Made by a program: the position numbers and the translations under genes. A stretch of 10,871 bases of DNA from an uncultured Gammaproteobacteria bacterium (GTDB lineage: Bacteria > Pseudomonadota > Gammaproteobacteria > GCA-2729495): assembly GCA_947258805.1 (NCBI GenBank), contig CAMYJV010000041.1, positions 15,403 through 26,273 on the forward strand, in the 5' to 3' direction. Below are positions 6,681 through 10,871 of this stretch, piece after piece (within the stretch, counting starts at the first letter, position 1; every line of letters starts with the position of its first letter). The notes below the pieces were generated by a model. The model made no database searches, was not told the origin of the DNA, and was given only the letters and a program-made list of their open reading frames with translations.

Positions 6681-7832
6681 TTAGCCGGCAGCCTTAAGTT
6701 CGGCCTTCGCCATCTCCGGGGCCAGCAGCGGCACAGCGTCCAGCACCCAACCCTTCTGTTCGCGGCGCGCCGGGCCCGGTATTGCATAAGCAATCTTCAT
6801 CCGGTTGCGTTCCACTGTGTCCAGGTCGATACGCCAGCCCTGTGCATCCCATTCCTTCAGTTTCTCGCGATACATCAGGATAACCTTGTCCGCCGGCACC
6901 ATGAACTCCTTGGTGTTGGTCGGCGGTGTCAGCACCGGGCGCAGGTCTTCGATGATGACCTTGTCCTGATCGGCCACATACTGGTTGCGCTCGATCATGT
7001 AGGCGTCGTTCTTTTCTTCCAGGAAGCCGTTGCGCATGCAGAGCAGGTACAGGTGAATACTCCCGTCGTCCAGCGGCCGCTCGAACAGGTACTGGTGGAA
7101 CCACATGGTTTCGCTGGCATGGATGTAGGTCCAGACCATGTTAGGACCGTGATGACCGGTGCCGACTTCCAGGTCGCCGGCCTGGGTACGGCCTTTTGCC
7201 ATCTGGCCTTCAGGCAGCGGCGGCGCGTTGAAGGTATGCCAGAAGCCGTTGCCCCACGAGGCCCAGTCGGGATTCGCCTCGATCCGCATATCGCCGATCT
7301 TGTACTCCTCGTCCTCGCCGCCAAACCCATGCGTATCGTGCACGAACTCGTTGTGTGCCGGGTCGAGGCCATTCTCGATGGAACGCTCGTAGTTACCGAC
7401 GATGCCGTAGTGCTGCAGCGTTGGCCGCCAGCCTTCCTTGTCGTACTCCGGCACGTCCATGATCGGCGGGCGCTCGTTCTCGCCCAGCTCGCCGAGGAAC
7501 GCGAAAATCATGCCGTAGCGCTCTTCCACCGGGTAGGCGTCGATGCGCGTGCGGGCGGGGACGCTGCCGTCGGGCCCCAGGGACGGGATCTTCTTGCAGT
7601 TGCCGTCACCATCGAACTGCCAGCCGTGATAGGGGCACTGCACGCAGTCACCGCGCACCTTGCCGCCAGACAGCGAGCCGCCGCGGTGCGTGCAGGTATT
7701 GCTCAGGCAATGCGCCTGGCCTTCCGAGTCGCGAAAAACGACGAAATCCTGGGCCAGCGCCCTGACCTTCAGCGGCTTGTCCGCCTCCAGCTCCTCGCTG
7801 GTGGCCATTGGATACCAGAAGTTGATGTACAT
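6681..7832 (-). CDS. Rieske non-haem iron oxygenase, alpha subunit
   Basis: Terminal oxygenase component of 383 residues that uses electrons from a separate reductase (none in the window) to hydroxylate or demethylate a substrate, usually aromatic or steroid-like. The Rieske [2Fe-2S] ligands are Cys47 and His49 (CTHRG) and Cys66 and His69 (CPYHGW). The catalytic iron site is NGLDPAHNEFVHDTH, with Asp157, His160 and His165. A third carboxylate ligand is probably Asp290 (VADQDKVIIE). The N-terminus, with YPMATSEEL, resembles VanA/KshA-type monooxygenases rather than two-subunit ring dioxygenases, and no beta subunit is present. The ATG at 7832 has an excellent AAGGAG site 7 nt upstream. It lies downstream of the MFS gene on the same strand but has its own candidate promoter in the 104-bp gap. 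The substrate cannot be named. Confidence 0.93.
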   Translation of the reverse strand: MYINFWYPMATSEELEADKPLKVRALAQDFVVFRDSEGQAHCLSNTCTHRGGSLSGGKVRGDCVQCPYHGWQFDGDGNCKKIPSLGPDGSVPARTRIDAYPVEERYGMIFAFLGELGENERPPIMDVPEYDKEGWRPTLQHYGIVGNYERSIENGLDPAHNEFVHDTHGFGGEDEEYKIGDMRIEANPDWASWGNGFWHTFNAPPLPEGQMAKGRTQAGDLEVGTGHHGPNMVWTYIHASETMWFHQYLFERPLDDGSIHLYLLCMRNGFLEEKNDAYMIERNQYVADQDKVIIEDLRPVLTPPTNTKEFMVPADKVILMYREKLKEWDAQGWRIDLDTVERNRMKIAYAIPGPARREQKGWVLDAVPLLAPEMAKAELKAAG

Positions 7833-7885
7833 GTATTGACTCCTTAAGCGCGCCGGGCTTCTTCGGCCGCGGCAATTATCCCCAA

Positions 7886-7914
7886 ACTATAGGCGGGTTC
7901 GGCCCGGCGGCCAA
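7886..7914 (-). promoter_or_regulatory. Candidate sigma-70 promoter of the Rieske oxygenase
   Basis: On the minus strand TTGGCC (7909-7914; 4/6 to the -35 consensus) and TATAGT (7886-7891; 5/6 to the -10) are exactly 17 bp apart. Transcription would start near 7879, giving a leader of about 46 nt before the ATG. A GATAAT just downstream is an alternative -10, but it lacks a matching -35. Confidence 0.45.
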
Positions 7915-7936
7915 TACGGATTCTCCACACCCCGCG

Positions 7937-9106
7937 TCAGTGACCGCGAGCCCGGCTGACGGCCACCAGCACGAGAGCCGGAATAATGACGCAGGCAGCG
8001 GTAAACAGCGGGCTGTTGACGCCCAGGGTCGCAAACAACAGCCCGGATATGGGCGGCCCGATGGACCGGCCCATCCAGCTGCCCGACTGGTAAACCCCGA
8101 GCACCAGGCCCCGCTCCGTGGGCTCGGCCTGGTGGGTGACCAGGGCAGACATGCTGGTAATGAACAGCGCCCCCCCGCCGGCGGTAAAGGTAATTCCGAA
8201 CATCATCCAGGGCCACGTTGGGGCCTGGGTCATGACCAGCAGCCCGATGCAGTAGCTGATCAAACCCACGGTGACGAGGCGGCCCTCGCCGAATACCGGC
8301 ACGAGGCGGCCAACCAGCACGCCCTGGACCAGCCCGACCAGCAGGCCAAGGTAAGTAAAAATCAGCCCCACCTCGCGCGGGCCCCAGCCGTAACGAGCGC
8401 CGGACCACAACGGGAAAATGGTTTCGAACAGGGCCATGGCCGTGTAGACCAGGAAACCAACCAGCACCATGGAGGCCAGCGCCGGATTGCGAAACACCCT
8501 GCGCGTTGCCGCCAGCTGGCTTTCGCCGCTATCGCCGCGAGCGCGCTCCCGCTGCTCAGGCGTGAGGCTCTCGCGGAGAAAAATAATTGCTGAAAGACAC
8601 GTCGCAAAACAGATGGCAGACGCGGTAATTGCGGGCCAGAACAGGTTCGCGGACTCGGCATCCGAGCCGCCCAGCACACCGCCCAGCGCCGGTCCCACAA
8701 TAAATCCCAGGCTGATGGCCCCACCGATCAGGCCCAGGCCCCCGGCCCGTTTTTCCGGCGGCGTGATGTCGGTGACATAGGCCATCGCGACCGGCAGGTT
8801 GCCTGCGGTCAGCCCGTTCAGGCCGCGGGCCAGGGCCAGCATCCACAGGTTATCGGCAAAAGCCAGCAGCAGGTAGCTCGCCACCTGCCCGGCGAGGCTC
8901 AGTACCAGCAGCGGTTTGCGGCCAAAGCGGTCGCTGAGCCGCCCCCACACGGGCGACGACAGGAACTGGCCGACGGAAAACAGGCCAATGATCGTGGTGG
9001 CAACGACGGGCGACGCACCCAGGTTCCCGGCAAAGAAAAGGAAACTCGGCAGCACCAGCCCGAAACCCAGGCCGGAGAGCAGAATGGTCATCAACAGGAT
9101 CGGCAT
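7937..9106 (-). CDS. MFS transporter, DHA1 (drug:H+ antiporter) type
   Basis: Inner-membrane protein of 389 residues with about 12 hydrophobic segments. It begins directly with the first one (ILLMTILLSGLGFGLVLP). MFS motif A is present in the loop between helices 2 and 3 (GRLSDRFGRKPLL). The antiporter motif C pattern is seen in helix 5 (GGAISLGFIVGPALGG), which favours proton-driven efflux of a small molecule over uptake. A hydrophilic central loop (RESLTPEQRERARGDSGESQ) separates the two halves. The ATG at 9106 is the first possible start after an in-frame TGA 21 nt upstream; no good Shine-Dalgarno is seen. The neighbouring oxygenase and exported amidohydrolase suggest export of a toxic substrate or product, which is inference. 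It resembles TetA/Bcr-type exporters in general form only. Confidence 0.9.
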   Translation of the reverse strand: MPILLMTILLSGLGFGLVLPSFLFFAGNLGASPVVATTIIGLFSVGQFLSSPVWGRLSDRFGRKPLLVLSLAGQVASYLLLAFADNLWMLALARGLNGLTAGNLPVAMAYVTDITPPEKRAGGLGLIGGAISLGFIVGPALGGVLGGSDAESANLFWPAITASAICFATCLSAIIFLRESLTPEQRERARGDSGESQLAATRRVFRNPALASMVLVGFLVYTAMALFETIFPLWSGARYGWGPREVGLIFTYLGLLVGLVQGVLVGRLVPVFGEGRLVTVGLISYCIGLLVMTQAPTWPWMMFGITFTAGGGALFITSMSALVTHQAEPTERGLVLGVYQSGSWMGRSIGPPISGLLFATLGVNSPLFTAACVIIPALVLVAVSRARGH

Positions 9107-9169
9107 GGGCGACGCGACAGAACTTCAACGGGAAAATCGCCGCCAGCGGTGGACGACACGAGGCGGCGT

Positions 9170-9198
9170 ACTATCCGGCAAAGGCCGTCGGCTGTAAA
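9170..9198 (-). promoter_or_regulatory. Candidate promoter of the MFS transporter gene
   Basis: On the minus strand TTTACA (9193-9198; 5/6 to the -35 consensus) is followed after exactly 17 bp by GATAGT (9170-9175; 4/6 to the -10). This would give a leader of roughly 55 nt. It lies in the 203-bp divergent region shared with the amidohydrolase gene. No comparable pair was found for the plus-strand gene. Confidence 0.45.
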
Positions 9199-9241
9199 CA
9201 ATGCCCGGTCATGGCCATCCGGGCCGTGGGCAAGCCCGGGA

Positions 9242-9255
9242 CCCGCGGTTGCGGG
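9242..9255 (+). other. Small GC hairpin in the amidohydrolase upstream region
   Basis: CCCGC-GGTT-GCGGG is a 5-bp stem with a 4-nt loop, 54 nt before the amidohydrolase start. It might be a leader structure or chance in GC-rich DNA. Nothing else in 9107-9297 was recognisable apart from the MFS promoter candidate. Confidence 0.25.
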
Positions 9256-9309
9256 ACAGCGGCGGGTGACCGGACACTGCATCCAACGCCGTGAACCGGA
9301 GAAAAAGGA

Positions 9310-10803
9310 ATGCGTTTCCGCCACGATCCCGACGGGAGTCGCCTGCCCATCAAGGTGGATACCACCACCAACGGTGAATTCGCCCCGCGCCCCCTGGAAC
9401 GGAGCAGCCGTGCCGCCAATGCCCTCGCCAGCGACCGGGCCGGCGCCAATGCAAAACGCGCGGGCCTGAGCCGGCGGAGTTTCCTGACCTCCACCTGAGG
9501 GGCCGCCAGCACGCTACTGGCCTTCAACGAAGCCCATGCTGCCGCCGGCAGGACGGGCGGTTTTTTCGATATTCCCCTGGCTGCAGCGCTGGAACCCGCC
9601 GCCGCCGATACCGCCCTGACCGGCCGGGAGTTCATATTCGATATCCAGGGCCACCACGTAAATCCGCTGGACCGCTGGCGTGCGCCGTCCATGTTTACCG
9701 CGACGGGCCTGAAATTCATGCCGCAAAGCAAGTGCGACTACCTGGACCCGGACGGTGAGTGGGGCCATGTGAAGTGCTTCACCGGTCAGGCGTTCGCGAA
9801 GGCAATGTTCCTGGACAGCGATACGGACATGGCCGTGCTGACCTTCACGCCGACGACTTACGAAGATATGCCCCTCACGGACGACGAGGCCGCCGCAACA
9901 CGCGAGCTGGTCGAGGCCATGGACGGCAACCATCGCCTCCTGGTACACGGCCGGGTCGTGCCGAATATCGACGGCGATATCTCGCGCATGGCGGAGCTGC
10001 ACGAGAAGTGGAATGTCAGTGCCTGGAAAACTTACACGCAGGCCAGCGTCGATGGCTCTGCAGGCTGGTGGCTGGACGATGAAGAGTACGGCGCCCCGTT
10101 GATCCAGCAAGCGCGTGATACGGGCGTCAATGTCATCTGCATTCACAAGGGGCTGCCCTTACCTACCCCGTTCATGACAAAGGACAACCGGCTGTACGGC
10201 GGTTGCCGGGACGTGGGCAAGGCCGCGAAGGCGAATCCGGACATCGACTTCATCATTTACCACTCGGGCTACGACATTAAGGACAAGGACGGACCCTTCG
10301 CGCCCGGCGACCACCGGATTGGCGTGGATTCCCTGATCCAGTCCCTGATGGAAAATGACATTCCACCCAACAGCAACGTGTACGCCGAACTCGGCACCAC
10401 CTGGCGCTACCTGATGCGCGATCCGGAAGAGGCCGCCCATGTGATGGGCAAGCTCCTGAAGTATGTCGGCGAAGATCGGGTGGTCTGGGGCACGGACTCG
10501 ATCTGGTATGGGTCACCCCAGGACCAGATCCAGGCCTTCCGGACGTTCCAGATCGCCCCCGAATTCCGCGAACAATACGGCTACCCGGAAATCACCCCGG
10601 AACTTCGCGCCAGGATTTTCGGCCTGAATGCCAGCAAGCCCTATCGACTCAGCACCGATGAGGTACAGGAGTACCTCGGCGGCGACATGGTGGCGCGGGA
10701 GCGAGAGAACTACCGCAACGAACCCGACCCGACCTTCCTGACCTACGGGCCGCGCACCCGGCGCGAATTCCTCGATTTCCTGCGGCTGAAGGGTCACTCG
10801 TAA
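9310..10803 (+). CDS. Tat-exported Amidohydro_2-family protein, with one in-frame TGA
   Basis: TIM-barrel metal-dependent hydrolase or decarboxylase of 497 codons, probably periplasmic. The start at 9310 has GGAGA (9298-9302) 7 nt upstream. After an unusually long hydrophilic N-region comes a Tat signal: SRRSFLTST (54-62), then a TGA at codon 63, then GAASTLLAFN and a likely cleavage site after AHA (77). Frame and sense are kept on both sides, so 9310-9495 and 9499-10803 clearly belong to one gene. The mature domain shows Amidohydro_2 ligand positions: Asp111 and His115/His116 (FDIQGHHVNP), His279 (ICIHKGLP), His318 (IIYHSGY) and Asp396 (WGTDSIWYGSP). Restarting at the first later ATG (9691) would remove the first metal motif, so a functional product needs passage through the TGA. 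If that does not occur, this is a recent pseudogene. Substrate unknown; divergent from the MFS gene. Confidence 0.8.
9496..9498 (+). other. In-frame TGA within the Tat signal peptide
   Basis: TGA at codon 63, between TST and GAAST in the Tat signal hydrophobic region, same frame as the Amidohydro_2 domain. From memory, relatives often have a small residue such as Cys here, one base away (TGC/TGT). It may be a nonsense mutation, base-call error, readthrough site or selenocysteine codon. Confidence 0.85.
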
Positions 10804-10844
10804 CAACACCGGAGTCGTCCACGCTGCGCGCGCGACAATCCAGG

Positions 10845-10871
10845 GTGGGAGCGGCTTCAGCCGCGACGGGC
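10845..10871 (+). repeat. REP-type palindromic element (reaches window edge)
   Basis: GTGGGA followed by GCGGCT-TC-AGCCGC and GAC has the form of REP elements common in Pseudomonas and Xanthomonadales genomes: a GT(A/G)G head and a short GC palindrome. It lies about 40 bp after the amidohydrolase stop codon, a typical intergenic 3' position, and could act as an RNA-stabilising or terminator-like hairpin. No second copy was seen in the window. A partner copy may lie beyond the edge. Confidence 0.65.

Noticed and set aside
9691..10803. Amidohydrolase starting at the ATG at 9691 as a complete gene
   Set aside because: This start would delete the FDIQGHHVNP metal motif and the signal peptide, both still encoded in the same frame upstream. 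No Shine-Dalgarno is visible.

Overview
The window is about 10.9 kb of GC-rich DNA, tightly packed with genes in both orientations. It looks like the chromosome of a gammaproteobacterium. The DAHP synthase resembles the enterobacterial tyrosine-type AroF, Shine-Dalgarno sites are strong, and a REP-type palindrome sits at the right edge. The lineage cannot be fixed more closely from sequence alone. An uncultured or marine gammaproteobacterium rich in acyl-CoA, Rieske and amidohydrolase genes would fit.

Left part (1-3649): an acyl-CoA dehydrogenase of the DmdC-like type runs leftwards off the edge (minus strand). It is divergent from purU (formyltetrahydrofolate deformylase, plus strand). The 159-bp region between them holds a perfect 7+1+7 inverted repeat next to a -10-like box. 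purU converges on an aroF-like DAHP synthase (minus strand), with only 28 bp between the stop codons.

Middle (3806-6431, plus strand): a compact three-gene operon encodes a Hanks-type Ser/Thr kinase, a PP2C-type phosphatase overlapping it by 8 bp, and a cytoplasmic SMP-30-like beta-propeller protein 33 bp further on. The kinase has an atypical glycine loop and is a non-RD kinase (HCD in place of HRD). The pair looks like a small reversible-phosphorylation module whose target is unknown; the propeller protein is the obvious candidate partner.

Right part (6432-10871): a short remnant of a short-chain dehydrogenase C-terminus, then a strong hairpin terminator. Two minus-strand genes follow: a Rieske non-haem iron oxygenase and a DHA1-type MFS transporter, each with its own plausible promoter. 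Divergent from the MFS gene is a Tat-exported Amidohydro_2-family protein. Its reading frame carries one in-frame TGA inside the signal peptide (codon 63), while coding continues intact for 434 more codons. This is the most striking observation: nonsense mutation, sequence error, readthrough or selenocysteine are all possible. The oxygenase, exporter and amidohydrolase suggest breakdown of aromatic or xenobiotic compounds, but no substrate can be named.
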